Below the pieces are notes generated by a model. The model made no database searches. It was given only the letters and a program-made list of their open reading frames with translations, and was not told the DNA's origin. From Pseudoflavitalea sp. G-6-1-2 (lineage in GTDB: Bacteria > Bacteroidota > Bacteroidia > Chitinophagales > Chitinophagaceae), in the NCBI RefSeq assembly GCF_012927185.1, contig NZ_JABBGB010000003.1:620001-684000 (forward strand): DNA of 64,000 bases, in the 5' to 3' direction. Shown one piece after another: positions 1-9,637 of the stretch (within the stretch, counting starts at the first letter, position 1; every line of letters begins with the position of its first letter). Both the position numbers and the translations under genes were made by a program.

Positions 1-398
1 GTTTTCTCATGGCCGTTAACAAACTGAAGATGCAGGCCGAACCGAAGAGCATTCCTTCGGAAGCCATCCTGCCTGCGAGTACCAACCGCACGTACTTTTT
101 TTTCAATGTGAGCAAGAAACGTGTGAAAGTGTATCTCGATGAAATGCTCTATATCGAAAGTCTCAAAGAATACATCCGCATCACAACAAAAGGAAAGACC
201 ATCCTCACTAAATTTCAATTGGGGCAAATTGAAGAACTGCTGGCCCGCAATAATTTTCTCCGCATACATCGTTCTTTCATTGTTGCCAAAGACAAGATCG
301 ATGCATTCACTGCCACCGATGTGGAAGTGAATGGCAAGCAGATCCCCATTGGCAGAAGCTACAAAGAACTGGTGTTGCGTGCATTGGAACAACAATAG
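1..398 (+). CDS. LytTR-family response regulator, C-terminal part (cut by left edge)
   Basis: This is the DNA-binding end of a LytTR two-component response regulator. The reading frame is open from base 3 to the left edge, and the first residues (FLMAVNKL) look like the end of a receiver domain, so the ATG at 9 is probably not the real start. Residues after about 28 form the LytTR domain: a strand with VYLDEMLYIESLKEYIRI, then a recognition part with FLRIHRSFIVA and the closing PIGRSYKE. In this family the receiver is phosphorylated by a LytS-type kinase and the LytTR domain binds direct repeats upstream of targets. The partner kinase would lie to the left of the window. Confidence 0.9.
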   Translation, partial: FLMAVNKLKMQAEPKSIPSEAILPASTNRTYFFFNVSKKRVKVYLDEMLYIESLKEYIRITTKGKTILTKFQLGQIEELLARNNFLRIHRSFIVAKDKIDAFTATDVEVNGKQIPIGRSYKELVLRALEQQ

Positions 399-504
399 CA
401 GCGGGAAGTCGAAACCTGTTGTTCGTCGACGCAAAACAGTTGCCGGTTGAATACTGCTGCGGCCATTACATCCGTGTGGTAACTTTAAGTAAATCCCTGG
501 CAAT

Positions 505-1026
505 ATGTCAACCATCACTAACACGGCGCCTGTTCAGACTTCGGGCCGCGGTCTCCTCAAAGCAATTCTCTGGGCAACCCTCATCGCAGGAACGCTCGAT
601 ATAATATCAGCCATAGTCATTAGCGGAGCTGTTTCCGGAACGTTCGCGCCCATCCGTCTCTTACAGGGCATTGCCTACGGGGCAGTTGGCAAGTCGGCCT
701 TCGAGGGTGGATTGGGCATGGCTTTGGTTGGCCTTCTTTTCCATTATTGTTTCGCACTAATCTTTGCCACAGTGTTCTTTTTGCTGTACCCCGTTCTCCC
801 TATCCTGCAACGTAATGCAGTGTTATGGGGAATGGTGTACGGCGTTGTGGCATGGTCCATTATGAATGGTCTGGTGATTCCATTATCCCATATTGGCCCT
901 GTGCCATTTCTGTGGTGGAAAGCGCTTGTGAATATTGTAATTCTGATGTATGCGATTGGAATACCAATTGCACTGATTGCGAGAAAATACTATAGCCGCA
1001 AAAGGCTCAATACTGTTGAGGGTTAA
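505..1026 (+). CDS. Hypothetical four-helix membrane protein
   Basis: A 173-residue protein with four clear hydrophobic segments (about residues 19-42, 68-100, 105-128 and 133-158) and a basic C-terminal tail (RKYYSRKR). The arrangement resembles small YagU/DUF1440-like inner-membrane proteins, but I do not recognise a defining motif, so the function is unknown. It follows the LytTR gene after about 100 bases with no terminator visible. The start at 505 is the first ATG that gives an N-terminus ahead of the first helix; the ORF at 419-604 in another frame overlaps it and is not credible. Confidence 0.7.
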   Translation: MSTITNTAPVQTSGRGLLKAILWATLIAGTLDIISAIVISGAVSGTFAPIRLLQGIAYGAVGKSAFEGGLGMALVGLLFHYCFALIFATVFFLLYPVLPILQRNAVLWGMVYGVVAWSIMNGLVIPLSHIGPVPFLWWKALVNIVILMYAIGIPIALIARKYYSRKRLNTVEG

Positions 1027-1048
1027 GATTGTTTAGTAGTAAGCCAAT

Positions 1049-1108
1049 ATCATGGCGTCTGATACCGGCAGAATTCTGCTAATTTGAAGGGTAATCAGGC
1101 GCCATGAT
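1049..1108 (+). promoter_or_regulatory. Inverted repeat spanning the glycosidase start codon
   Basis: Bases 1049-1063 and 1094-1108 are reverse complements over 15 positions, with one G-U type mismatch (T1058 opposite G1099). The arms are separated by 30 bases. The right arm contains the ATG at 1104. As RNA this would fold into a 15-bp stem that buries the initiation codon; as DNA it could be an operator. The structure is read directly from the sequence; the regulatory role is inference. Confidence 0.5.
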
Positions 1109-3578
1109 CAAATTAATTGCTTCCGTATTGCTTGCCGGCATCATTGCATTGCATCCGGCCACACTCAGCTCCCAAACTGTAAACCCGGTTTCTCCCGATT
1201 TACGAAAGCTGGTCAGCGCTTCCGACCTGCATTACAACAGCCCTGTCGGCAGAAGCGAAGAAGGAATGCCCACCGGCAACGGAAGAATGGGTACATTGGT
1301 GTGGACAGTTCCTTCGGCCCTGAAGTTTCAGCTTAACCGTGTGGATATTTTCGGCAACAATTCATCTTCCCATAATTTCTTTGAACGCCACACCGACTAT
1401 TGTGGTGGCGCAGGCGCGCTCAGCCTGAATTTCCCTGAGGCTGTTTTTGAACAGGGCTCATTCAGTCAGCACCTCCATTGTTTCGATGCAACAGTGAACG
1501 TGAAAGGAAAGGGAGTGGAAGCCAATATTTTTACATGGAGCGACAGAGATGTGATGAGCATCACAGTATCGAATAACCGAAAAGCTGTTCTTCCGTTTTC
1601 GATCGATCTTTCATCACTTAGGTTGCCCGATGCTAAACGTGGCGATCATCGTGCCATTTCCCGCGCCTTTGTTCAGAACAAATACATTGTGCTCACACAG
1701 GAATTCAGGGAAGGGAATTATTACTGCGCATCGGCCGTAGTGATCAGCGGCGGACCCGCTGTGAAATTTGCTGAACAGACAGATAAAGGATCTGCGAAAT
1801 TATTGTTGCAGACTGCTTCACAGGCGCGCATCCTCATTGCCAGTGCAGCCAGTTTCGATTCTACGGAAAACATCACCAATAAAGCCATTCGTGAGCTGGA
1901 AGCCGCACAGGCGCTGGGTTCCGAAGCCATGCTGCAAAGCCATCGTAACTGGTGGCATCAGTTCTGGAGCAAAACTTACGTGCAATGCAGCAGCAAAGAT
2001 GGCGAAGCCGATTTTGTTCAGCAGCATTACCAATATTATCTCTACGTGATGGGCGCGTCTTCGCGCGGAGCATATCCCACAAAATTCAATGGCATGCTCT
2101 GGACTACCGGAGGGGACGACAGAAAGTGGGGTGCACTCTACTGGGGAGCCAATCAGAGCTGCCTTTACAATGCTCTCTTTGCAACGGATCATACAGAACT
2201 ATTGCAACCGATGTTCAATCTGTACAGCAATGCATATGATTCCTACGAACAGGCTGCCATTCAGCAATGGGGAAGCAAAGGTGTATACATTCCAGAGGTA
2301 ACAGGGTTCGATGCCACGCCGGCATTGCCCGACGATATCGCTGCCGAAATGCGCGATCTCTACCTTTGCAGAAAGCCCTGGAGCAGCCGCTCTCAGCGTT
2401 TTGTCGATTATGCCTACACGCAACTACCCTTCATCAGCCGCTGGAACTGGAAGAAAGATGAAGGATGGAAACAGGGAAGATGGTACTCCGGAGACAAAGG
2501 CGGCGGTGCATTCGGCCATGTTACGCATATCTTTTCACGCGGTGCAAAAATCGCTTACCAGTACTGGATGCAATTCGAGTTTACGCAGGATACCAGCTTT
2601 CTCCGCAAGTATGCTTATCCCATGCTCAAAGGCGTTGCTGAGTTCTATGCCAACTTCCCCAATTTCAAACTGGAGTCCGATGGGCTCTATCATATCCGGC
2701 ATGTAAACGATAACGAGTCTATCTGGGATGGACATAACACGGTAGAAGAAATATCCTCCATGCGTGGCATTTTCCCTGCTGCCATCAAAGCCGCAGCTAT
2801 GCTGAATACAGATGCAGATCTGCAAAAGCAATGGAAACATATCATCGATCATCTCAGTCCGCTTCCGCTCAATAACGAAGGCAATGCATGGGCAGGATCT
2901 ATGCTTCCGGTATTGCAGGGCAATCCCATGCGCAGGCCAGACGGCAATACCATGCCTGTTTGGTTCTTCGATCTCTGCACTTTGCAGAATACCGATTCGG
3001 CCACTATGCAGATTGCGCGAAACACCTACAAGATCTACTATCCTCAGGGCATCGATACCGCTTCGAAAGTGTATGTGCTCTCCAAATTGCCGGTGGCTGG
3101 TACCACATTGGGAATTCCCGAAGCTACGCAGTACCTTATTCCGGCACAGCTGCGCACTGCCGAAGTGCCCGTTCTCCGCAACAGGATGGATCTGCGCGAA
3201 GGCTTTCAAACCACCAGCGTTCAGCGTATGGGAAGGGCCGCAGAAGCGCTCCAGCTGGCGCTTTGCCAGAGCCTGCCTGCAGCTCCGGGTGAACCTCCGG
3301 TGATCAATGTTTTCCCCGCCTGGCCCAAACACTGGAATGCAAATTTTCAGTTGCTTGCCAGAAGCGCTTTCCTCATATCTTCCTCTTTCGCTAACGGACA
3401 GGTTGAATATGTACAGGCCACGGCAAAGGCTAATTCAGTGCTTCGTATCGTTAATCCGTGGAAAGGCAGGCCCGTTGCCGTTTTTAGCGGACAAAAGCTA
3501 CTGAAGACTGTTAGGGAAGACCTCATCGTATTGCCTGCAACCAAGGGCACTGTGTTTAAACTTCAGCCTGCACAGTAA
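1104..3578 (+). CDS. Secreted GH95-like (six-hairpin) glycoside hydrolase
   Basis: An 824-residue exported protein. Residues 1-24 form a signal peptide ending near LSSQT. An N-terminal beta-sandwich-like part begins with SPVGRSEEGMPTGNGRMG, which resembles the opening motif of GH95-type enzymes (PxGNGRxG). A central part rich in Trp and Tyr (GALYWGANQSCLYNALF, about residues 346-362) fits an (alpha/alpha)6 barrel, and a small beta domain closes the protein. Similar Bacteroidota proteins are annotated as DUF5703 or GH95-like; the sugar substrate cannot be read here. It stands alone, without SusC/SusD genes beside it. An inverted repeat overlaps its start codon. Confidence is high for the fold class and low for the substrate. 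Confidence 0.65.
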   Translation: MIKLIASVLLAGIIALHPATLSSQTVNPVSPDLRKLVSASDLHYNSPVGRSEEGMPTGNGRMGTLVWTVPSALKFQLNRVDIFGNNSSSHNFFERHTDYCGGAGALSLNFPEAVFEQGSFSQHLHCFDATVNVKGKGVEANIFTWSDRDVMSITVSNNRKAVLPFSIDLSSLRLPDAKRGDHRAISRAFVQNKYIVLTQEFREGNYYCASAVVISGGPAVKFAEQTDKGSAKLLLQTASQARILIASAASFDSTENITNKAIRELEAAQALGSEAMLQSHRNWWHQFWSKTYVQCSSKDGEADFVQQHYQYYLYVMGASSRGAYPTKFNGMLWTTGGDDRKWGALYWGANQSCLYNALFATDHTELLQPMFNLYSNAYDSYEQAAIQQWGSKGVYIPEVTGFDATPALPDDIAAEMRDLYLCRKPWSSRSQRFVDYAYTQLPFISRWNWKKDEGWKQGRWYSGDKGGGAFGHVTHIFSRGAKIAYQYWMQFEFTQDTSFLRKYAYPMLKGVAEFYANFPNFKLESDGLYHIRHVNDNESIWDGHNTVEEISSMRGIFPAAIKAAAMLNTDADLQKQWKHIIDHLSPLPLNNEGNAWAGSMLPVLQGNPMRRPDGNTMPVWFFDLCTLQNTDSATMQIARNTYKIYYPQGIDTASKVYVLSKLPVAGTTLGIPEATQYLIPAQLRTAEVPVLRNRMDLREGFQTTSVQRMGRAAEALQLALCQSLPAAPGEPPVINVFPAWPKHWNANFQLLARSAFLISSSFANGQVEYVQATAKANSVLRIVNPWKGRPVAVFSGQKLLKTVREDLIVLPATKGTVFKLQPAQ

Positions 3579-3883
3579 AATATAATTCCTGATTTTTAAC
3601 GACTTGAACGATTATTTTCGCTACTTTTAATTACTGATTATCAATTCCCCACTCTTTACCGGATAGCTCCCGACCGGCTGCCAGTCTGCATCCGGCAGAA
3701 ATCTTAGCGTACAGCAACTTTTCAATTCATTCCCTGACAGTCGTTCTATTGCCGGAACTTTCCGGTAATCGGTTTTGCATTGGCGTTAGCAAAACATTAC
3801 AGTTACATTTCAGCATCGGCTGCAGCGATTTGCTTTTTACATCTGGGTCACATTGGTTACATGGATAACTAAAATATTACTGT
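3579..3883. promoter_or_regulatory. Long intergenic region upstream of aspT with short palindromes
   Basis: This 305-base gap has no credible ORF. It contains three short dyads: a 9-bp stem at 3748-3756/3761-3769, a perfect 7-bp inverted repeat at 3772-3778/3789-3795 with a 10-base spacer, and a near-palindrome around GCTGCAGC near 3821. A TACATCTG at 3838-3845 differs by one base from the Bacteroidota -7 box TAnnTTTG and lies about 40 bases before the aspT ATG. Neither stem is followed by a T run, so they are more like operators than terminators. No clear terminator for the preceding gene was found. Confidence 0.35.
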
Positions 3884-5584
3884 ATGCAATGGTTTGTACA
3901 CGTATTTCAGCAGTATCCCGAACTGGCTATTTTTCTTACGCTGGCGCTGGGTTTTGCTATTGGTCCGCTTAAGCTGGGTAAGTTCTCGTTAGGTACAGTA
4001 ACGGCTGTATTGCTGGTAGGCGTATTGATCGGACAGATGAAGATCGATATCTCTCCCAATGTAAAATCTGTTTTCTTTCTGATGTTCCTGTTTGCTGTGG
4101 GCTACAGTGTTGGTCCGCAGTTTTTTCGTGGATTGAAAAAAGATGGGCTTCCCCAAATGGGCTTCGCCGCTGTGGTATGTGTGCTCTGTCTCATCTTCCC
4201 CTGGATCTGCGGAAAAATAATGGGGTACGATGCCGGACAAACAGCCGGTCTCCTCGGCGGTGCTCAAACCATCTCCGCCGTAATTGGTGTTGCCAGCGAT
4301 ACCATCACCCAACTCGATATTCCGCAGGAAGCCAAAAGCAAAATGATCAACTCCATTCCGGTCTGTTATGCAGTTACCTATCTCTTCGGAACAGCAGGCT
4401 CCGCCTGGTTTCTGGCGAGTGTAGGGCCGCGGCTGCTCGGGGGCATCAACTACGTGAAGCAAAAAAGCAAGGAGCTCGAAGCCAGCATGGGAAGCGGTGA
4501 TGCTTCAGGCGAACCGGGCATGATGCCTGTAAATCCAATCGTAAGTTATCGTGCATTCAAAGCAGACAACGTTTGGTTTGCCGATGGAAAAAATGTAATG
4601 GAGATCGAAAAATATTTGCAGGATAACGATCGCAGACTTTTTGTAGAGCGCGTTCGCGTGGGAACAAAAGTGATTGAAGTAGAACCCGGTACCATTGTGA
4701 AGAACGGAGATGAAATAGTACTCAGCGGACGTCGCGAAAACTTTGTGGGAGAATCACACCTCGTCGGTCCCGAAGTGATGGACGATGAACTGCTTCACTT
4801 CCCCGCAGAAGTGCTTCCCGTACTCGTCAGCAAAAAAGGATTGGGAGATATGACGGTGAAGCAACTCCGCCAACAATCATTCATGCACGGCATTTTCATC
4901 AGAACCATCAAACGTGCTGATATTCCGGTGCCGGTATTGCCTGATACGAAAATCGACAGAGGCGATACGCTCGAACTCGTCGGTTCAAAGAAAGCAGTGG
5001 ACAAAGCGGCTGTGGAGATCGGTTATCCCGATCGCCCGACCAACAAAACCGATATGATGTTCGTGGGCCTTGGCATCGTAATCGGCGGACTCATCGGCGT
5101 GCTCACCATCCGTATCGGCGGTGTGCCGCTCAGTCTCAGCACAAGCGGCGGCGCACTGATCGCCGGACTGGTATTCGGATGGCTGCGCTCGCAGCATCCC
5201 ACTTTCGGCCGCATTCCCGAACCAGCATTGTGGATGATGAATAATGTTGGACTGAATATGTTCATCGCTGTGGTAGGCATTTCTACCGGTCCCAGTTTCG
5301 TGGAAGGATTCAAACAGGTTGGCATCAGCCTGTTTCTGGTGGGAGCAGTGGCCACACTCGGCCCATTGCTGGTGGGCGTTCTGCTGGGAAGATATGTTTT
5401 CAAATTCCATCCCGCGCTCAACCTCGGCTGTACAGCGGGCGCGCGTACCACCACTGCTGCACTTGGCGCCATTCAGGACGCACTCGAAAGCAAAACTCCC
5501 GCACTCGGTTACACCGTAACCTATGCAGTTGGCAATACCCTGCTCATCATCTGGGGCGTGGTAATTGTGCTGCTGATGAAATAA
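3884..5584 (+). CDS. aspT: Aspartate:alanine antiporter (AspT/YidE family)
   Basis: A 566-residue inner-membrane transporter of the AspT/YidE/YbjL duplication family. Two hydrophobic halves (about residues 10-190 and 385-566) flank a soluble middle with two RCK_C (TrkA-C) type domains; the second contains [20 protein letters not shown]. Characterised AspT exchanges external aspartate for internal alanine. The assignment to AspT rather than a generic YidE protein rests on the next gene, aspartate 4-decarboxylase, 31 bases downstream, which is the classical partner. The pair would import aspartate, remove CO2 with consumption of a proton, and export alanine, so building proton motive force. Confidence 0.9.
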   Translation: MQWFVHVFQQYPELAIFLTLALGFAIGPLKLGKFSLGTVTAVLLVGVLIGQMKIDISPNVKSVFFLMFLFAVGYSVGPQFFRGLKKDGLPQMGFAAVVCVLCLIFPWICGKIMGYDAGQTAGLLGGAQTISAVIGVASDTITQLDIPQEAKSKMINSIPVCYAVTYLFGTAGSAWFLASVGPRLLGGINYVKQKSKELEASMGSGDASGEPGMMPVNPIVSYRAFKADNVWFADGKNVMEIEKYLQDNDRRLFVERVRVGTKVIEVEPGTIVKNGDEIVLSGRRENFVGESHLVGPEVMDDELLHFPAEVLPVLVSKKGLGDMTVKQLRQQSFMHGIFIRTIKRADIPVPVLPDTKIDRGDTLELVGSKKAVDKAAVEIGYPDRPTNKTDMMFVGLGIVIGGLIGVLTIRIGGVPLSLSTSGGALIAGLVFGWLRSQHPTFGRIPEPALWMMNNVGLNMFIAVVGISTGPSFVEGFKQVGISLFLVGAVATLGPLLVGVLLGRYVFKFHPALNLGCTAGARTTTAALGAIQDALESKTPALGYTVTYAVGNTLLIIWGVVIVLLMK

Positions 5585-5615
5585 TGCATCATCAATCAAA
5601 ACATAATTCAATTCT

Positions 5616-7253
5616 ATGTCTAGCACTATTGCAAAAATAAAAACCACCCGCCGCCAGGAGAAGAAGCTCGAACAGCTGAGTCCGTTCGAACTGAAGAATA
5701 CCCTCATCAGTCTGGCTAAAGATGAAGCTGAAACGGGCTCATTCATTATGCTGAATGCAGGTCGCGGCAATCCAAACTGGATCGCCACTACGCCACGCGA
5801 AGCATTCTTCACACTCGGACTTTTCGGATTGCAGGAATGCCGTCGTGTTGCAGATATTTCCGGAGGGATGGCGGGCATTCCCGAAAAGAAAGGTATTGCC
5901 AAACGATTTGAGAAATTCCTCAACAGCAATAAAAAAGCGCCGGGCATCGATCTGCTGAAAGGCATGTACCGGTACGGCATCAGGCAACACAAGTTCAATG
6001 CAGATGCATGGGTGCACGAGCTGGCCGAAGGTGTGATCGGCGATCAGTATCCCGTTCCCGATCGTATGCTCTCGCATATGGAAGTGATAGTTGGGGATTA
6101 CATTGTACAGGAAATGTTCGACAGAAGCGAACCCAAGGTTCCATTCAATCTGTTCGCAGTGGAAGGCGGTACTGCGGCCATGTGTTACATCTTCGATTCG
6201 TTGCAGCAGAATTTTCTGGTGAAGAAAGGAGACAGCATTGCGTTGATGGTGCCTACCTTCACTCCTTACATTGAAATTCCGCAACTGGACAGATTCGAAT
6301 TCAATGTGATCAATATCGAAGCCAGCTCCATGAATAAAGATGGAAGGCATACCTGGCAATATCCCGACGAAGAGCTGGAGAAACTGAAAGATCCTGCGGT
6401 GAAAGTGTTGTTTGTGGTAAATCCCAGCAATCCGCCATCGGTGGCCATTCATCCGGGAAGTTTGTCGAAGATCGTGAAGATCATCAAAAACCATAATCCC
6501 AATCTGATAGTGGTAACGGATGATGTATACGGAACCTTCGTTCCTGAATTTCGGTCGTTGATGGCTGTTATTCCGGATAATACCATCTGTGTGTATTCTT
6601 TCTCCAAATATTTCGGATGCACCGGCTGGAGATTGGGAGTGGTGGCCATCAGTGAGAAAAATATATTCGATAAAGGCATCGCAGCGCTTCCCGATCATGA
6701 GAAAGCGAAGCTGGCCATCCGTTATGGCACGCTCTCGCTGCAGCCGGAGAAAATTTCTTTCATCGACAGAATGGTAGCAGACAGCAGGGATGTGGCGCTC
6801 AATCACACAGCAGGCCTCAGTCTTCCTCAGCAAACACAGATGCTGCTGTTCTCGGCATTCTGTCTGCTCGATAAAAAAGACAAGTACAAAAAACTCACGC
6901 AGGATCTGTGCCGCAAACGCATGCAGTTATTATGGAAAGAGCTGGAAATACCACTGGTTTCCGACCCGATGAGTGCGAGTTATTATTCCGAGATCGACAT
7001 AAAGGTATGGGCGCATAAAGTGTATGGCGATGCATTCACCAAATGGCTCACCACACATTTCGAGCCGGTGGACATACTCTTCAGGCTGGCAGAAAAAACA
7101 GGCGTGGTGCTGCTGAATGGCGGCGGTTTCGATGGACCCGAATGGAGCATCCGTGTGTCGCTGGCCAATCTTCCTACGGAATCGTATCCAGTGATCGGTA
7201 AAGCCATTACGCAGATCATGCGCGAATACGTGAATGCATGGAAAGGCAAATGA
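5616..7253 (+). CDS. asdA: Aspartate 4-decarboxylase (bifunctional aspartate aminotransferase/decarboxylase)
   Basis: A 545-residue fold-type I PLP enzyme converting L-aspartate to L-alanine and CO2. The N-terminal LNAGRGNPNW and the long insertion before the core are typical of the AsdA/AspD family, which is longer than ordinary aminotransferases. The Schiff-base lysine is K331 in SFSKYFG, followed by GWRLGV. NPSNPPS fits the conserved cofactor-binding Asn region. It is cytoplasmic and sits between the antiporter and an exported asparaginase, so its aspartate probably comes from outside the cell. Also called aspD in some genera. Confidence 0.92.
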   Translation: MSSTIAKIKTTRRQEKKLEQLSPFELKNTLISLAKDEAETGSFIMLNAGRGNPNWIATTPREAFFTLGLFGLQECRRVADISGGMAGIPEKKGIAKRFEKFLNSNKKAPGIDLLKGMYRYGIRQHKFNADAWVHELAEGVIGDQYPVPDRMLSHMEVIVGDYIVQEMFDRSEPKVPFNLFAVEGGTAAMCYIFDSLQQNFLVKKGDSIALMVPTFTPYIEIPQLDRFEFNVINIEASSMNKDGRHTWQYPDEELEKLKDPAVKVLFVVNPSNPPSVAIHPGSLSKIVKIIKNHNPNLIVVTDDVYGTFVPEFRSLMAVIPDNTICVYSFSKYFGCTGWRLGVVAISEKNIFDKGIAALPDHEKAKLAIRYGTLSLQPEKISFIDRMVADSRDVALNHTAGLSLPQQTQMLLFSAFCLLDKKDKYKKLTQDLCRKRMQLLWKELEIPLVSDPMSASYYSEIDIKVWAHKVYGDAFTKWLTTHFEPVDILFRLAEKTGVVLLNGGGFDGPEWSIRVSLANLPTESYPVIGKAITQIMREYVNAWKGK

Positions 7254-7315
7254 TGAAACAATCAGTCAATTCAATTCAACAATATAATTTTTCCCTTCAC
7301 TTAAAGTGGAAGACC

Positions 7316-8377
7316 ATGAAACAATCCATCCTTCTTTTATTCTTATGTACGGCGCTGCTGCAGCCGCTGTTTTCGCAACAACAACAGAAACTGCCCCGTG
7401 TGATGATACTGGCCACCGGAGGTACCATCGCAGGCACAGGAGCTTCGGCAGACCGATCTGCTTACAAAGCAGGTGAACTGCCCGTGAAGGATCTGATAGC
7501 TGCTGTACCAGGTATCGAAAAAGTGGCAGATATCAAGGGCGAGCAGGTTTCCAATGTAGGCAGCCAGGATATGACGGTAGATATCTGGATGAAACTCAAC
7601 AAGCGGATCAATGAAATTTTCAAGAACAATGAAGCCGATGGCATTGTGATCACCCATGGAACCGATACACAGGAGGAGACCGCTTACTTTCTCAATCTGA
7701 CGGTACGCTACGATCATCCTGTTGTGCTGACCGGTTCCATGCGGCCTTCCACCGCCATCAGCGCCGATGGTCCCAAGAACCTCTACGATGCCGTTACAGT
7801 TGCTGCCAGCCCCAATTCACATGGCCGTGGCGTAATGCTCGTTTTCAATGAATCGATCTTCGATGCACGCGACGTTGAAAAAGTGAGTACCACTCATGTG
7901 AATGGTTTTGCTGCTCCCAATGGAGGACCACTCGGTCAGGTGTACGATGGTAAAGTGATCTACTATTTCAAAACATTGCACAAAGCCAATAAGAACACTC
8001 CGTTCGATATTACCGGCATGACCAAACTGCCCCGTGTGGCAGTGGCAGAGATCTACTGCGATGCGCCCGCAACTGCCGTGAATGCTTATGTGGCAGACGG
8101 AGTAGATGGCATTATCACTGCCGGAATGGGCAATGGCAATCTCAATAAAACCAATACCGAGGCTGTGGTGAATGCAGTGAAAAAAGGTGTGGCTGTATGC
8201 CGCGCATCGCGCGTGTTCACAGGCAGAGTTACGCTGTACGACGAAACCGACGATACCAAACTCGGCACATTCGTGAGCGATAATCTCAGTCCTCAGAAAG
8301 CAAGGATCCTGCTGATGCTGGCGCTTACACAAACCAAAGACAGAGACAAACTGCAGCAAATATTTTTCGAATACTGA
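7316..8377 (+). CDS. ansB: Type II (exported) L-asparaginase
   Basis: Hydrolyses asparagine to aspartate and ammonia. The chosen ATG at 7316 gives a signal peptide (MKQSILLLFLCTALL..., cleavage near FSQQ). An upstream ATG at 7238 overlaps asdA and would hide the signal peptide. Both catalytic motifs are present: TGGTIAGTG with the nucleophile Thr, and ITHGTDTQEET with the second Thr, Asp and the Lys/Glu environment. The mature size of about 330 residues fits periplasmic AnsB-type tetramers. Placement directly after aspT-asdA suggests that it supplies aspartate in the periplasm for import. Confidence 0.92.
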   Translation: MKQSILLLFLCTALLQPLFSQQQQKLPRVMILATGGTIAGTGASADRSAYKAGELPVKDLIAAVPGIEKVADIKGEQVSNVGSQDMTVDIWMKLNKRINEIFKNNEADGIVITHGTDTQEETAYFLNLTVRYDHPVVLTGSMRPSTAISADGPKNLYDAVTVAASPNSHGRGVMLVFNESIFDARDVEKVSTTHVNGFAAPNGGPLGQVYDGKVIYYFKTLHKANKNTPFDITGMTKLPRVAVAEIYCDAPATAVNAYVADGVDGIITAGMGNGNLNKTNTEAVVNAVKKGVAVCRASRVFTGRVTLYDETDDTKLGTFVSDNLSPQKARILLMLALTQTKDRDKLQQIFFEY

Positions 8378-8407
8378 TTCCTGGTTAGAACCAAAACGGC
8401 CAATCAT

Positions 8408-9592
8408 ATGAGAGCAATATCCTTATGTTTACTGCTGCTGATCTCCGCAATGGCACTGCATGCACAGGACAAGCCGAAAGGAGAGAAGCAGACCGATACA
8501 TTTTCCAACAAACCATTGATACCTGAAATAAAACAGAAGCTGCTTAGCAATATCGATGTGATCGCCAATATGCAGGCCAGTCAGCGTAACGAGTTCACAG
8601 ATGGAGACTATACCCGTGGCCGCTTTTTGATGAATCAGTTCAGGCTGGAGATAAAAGGCAAGATCCACGACAGGGTATATTTCCGATTCCGCGACCGCTA
8701 CACCAGAAACACCGTGCCGCAGTCCGAAGACAATATGAGTTCTTCCACCGACCTCGCTTACATTCAGGTGCTGGCATCCAAAAAAGTGAATTTCACCATC
8801 GGTAAGCTCTGTGCAGACTGGGGTGGCATCGAGTTTGATCTGAATCCCATAGACATTTACCAATACGCAGATATCGTAGACAATTCAGACAACTTTCTGC
8901 TGGGAATGGGAATGGGCTGGCAAGCCAGTGAGAACCATGCTTTCAACTTTCAGGCGCTGAACAGCCGCACACGTACTTTTAAGGAAATCTATGGCAATAT
9001 TCCCGGCATCACCGAATCGAAATTCCCGCTTGCCGGCGTTGCCAACTGGAGAGGAAAAATGTTCGATGGAAAATGGCAGACCATCTGGAGTTACAGTGTT
9101 TTCAAAGAAGCGAAAAGCACTTACATGCACTACATCGCATTGGGTAATCAGCTGAACTTCCATCGCTTCAATCTTGCTTATGATTTTAAACTGAGTCTCG
9201 AAGACCTCGACAGAAAAACCATTGTGAGCAATATTGTTCCCGATGTAGGCGGGGTAGCCAATGCTGCGCAGGACGTGAGTTATCTCAGTCACTGGCTAAA
9301 ACTCGATTACAAAGTGCTGGACAATCTCAACCTGAGCTTTGTTGGTTTTTATGATGTAGCACGATGGAAAGGAAACCCCGATCCGAACAAAGACAGCAAG
9401 CTGCGCACCGCATGGGGCTTTATTCCTGTAGTGGAATATTTTCCTTTCAGGGATCTCAACCTGAAATTCTTCGCCAATTATGTAGGCAGGGTGTACAGGT
9501 TCACAGATTATGCAAAGGATAAACTGGGTGCGAAAAATTTCAATACAGGTGTGATCTCCATCGGCTTCATCAGTCCACTCCATGTGCTCTGA
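8408..9592 (+). CDS. Outer-membrane porin, OprP/OprO-like
   Basis: A 394-residue beta-barrel protein with a signal peptide (cleavage near LHAQDK) and a run of alternating amphipathic strands rich in Tyr, Phe and Trp. The early MNQFRLEIKGKI and VYFRFRDRYTRN strands and GKLCADWGGIE resemble phosphate-selective-porin-type proteins (OprO/OprP, porin_O_P). Substrate specificity cannot be read. It begins 30 bases after the asparaginase stop, so it probably lets asparagine, aspartate or related anions through the outer membrane for the same pathway. That role is inferred from position only. Confidence 0.72.
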   Translation: MRAISLCLLLLISAMALHAQDKPKGEKQTDTFSNKPLIPEIKQKLLSNIDVIANMQASQRNEFTDGDYTRGRFLMNQFRLEIKGKIHDRVYFRFRDRYTRNTVPQSEDNMSSSTDLAYIQVLASKKVNFTIGKLCADWGGIEFDLNPIDIYQYADIVDNSDNFLLGMGMGWQASENHAFNFQALNSRTRTFKEIYGNIPGITESKFPLAGVANWRGKMFDGKWQTIWSYSVFKEAKSTYMHYIALGNQLNFHRFNLAYDFKLSLEDLDRKTIVSNIVPDVGGVANAAQDVSYLSHWLKLDYKVLDNLNLSFVGFYDVARWKGNPDPNKDSKLRTAWGFIPVVEYFPFRDLNLKFFANYVGRVYRFTDYAKDKLGAKNFNTGVISIGFISPLHVL

Positions 9593-9637
9593 TGAGATGG
9601 ATGATTTCATAAATATTCTTCATCTAAACATTGAGAT

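Noticed and set aside
419-604. 61-codon plus-strand ORF overlapping the start of the membrane protein gene
   Set aside because: It overlaps 505-1026 in another frame, and its product is low in recognisable structure.
2535-3332. 265-codon minus-strand ORF inside the glycosidase gene
   Set aside because: It lies wholly antisense to a well-supported gene and its sequence is rich in His, Cys and Arg, typical of a mirrored frame.
3748-3769. Hairpin after the glycosidase gene as a terminator
   Set aside because: The stem is followed by CGGTTTTGC rather than a T run and lies 170 bases past the stop; an operator or chance dyad is more likely.
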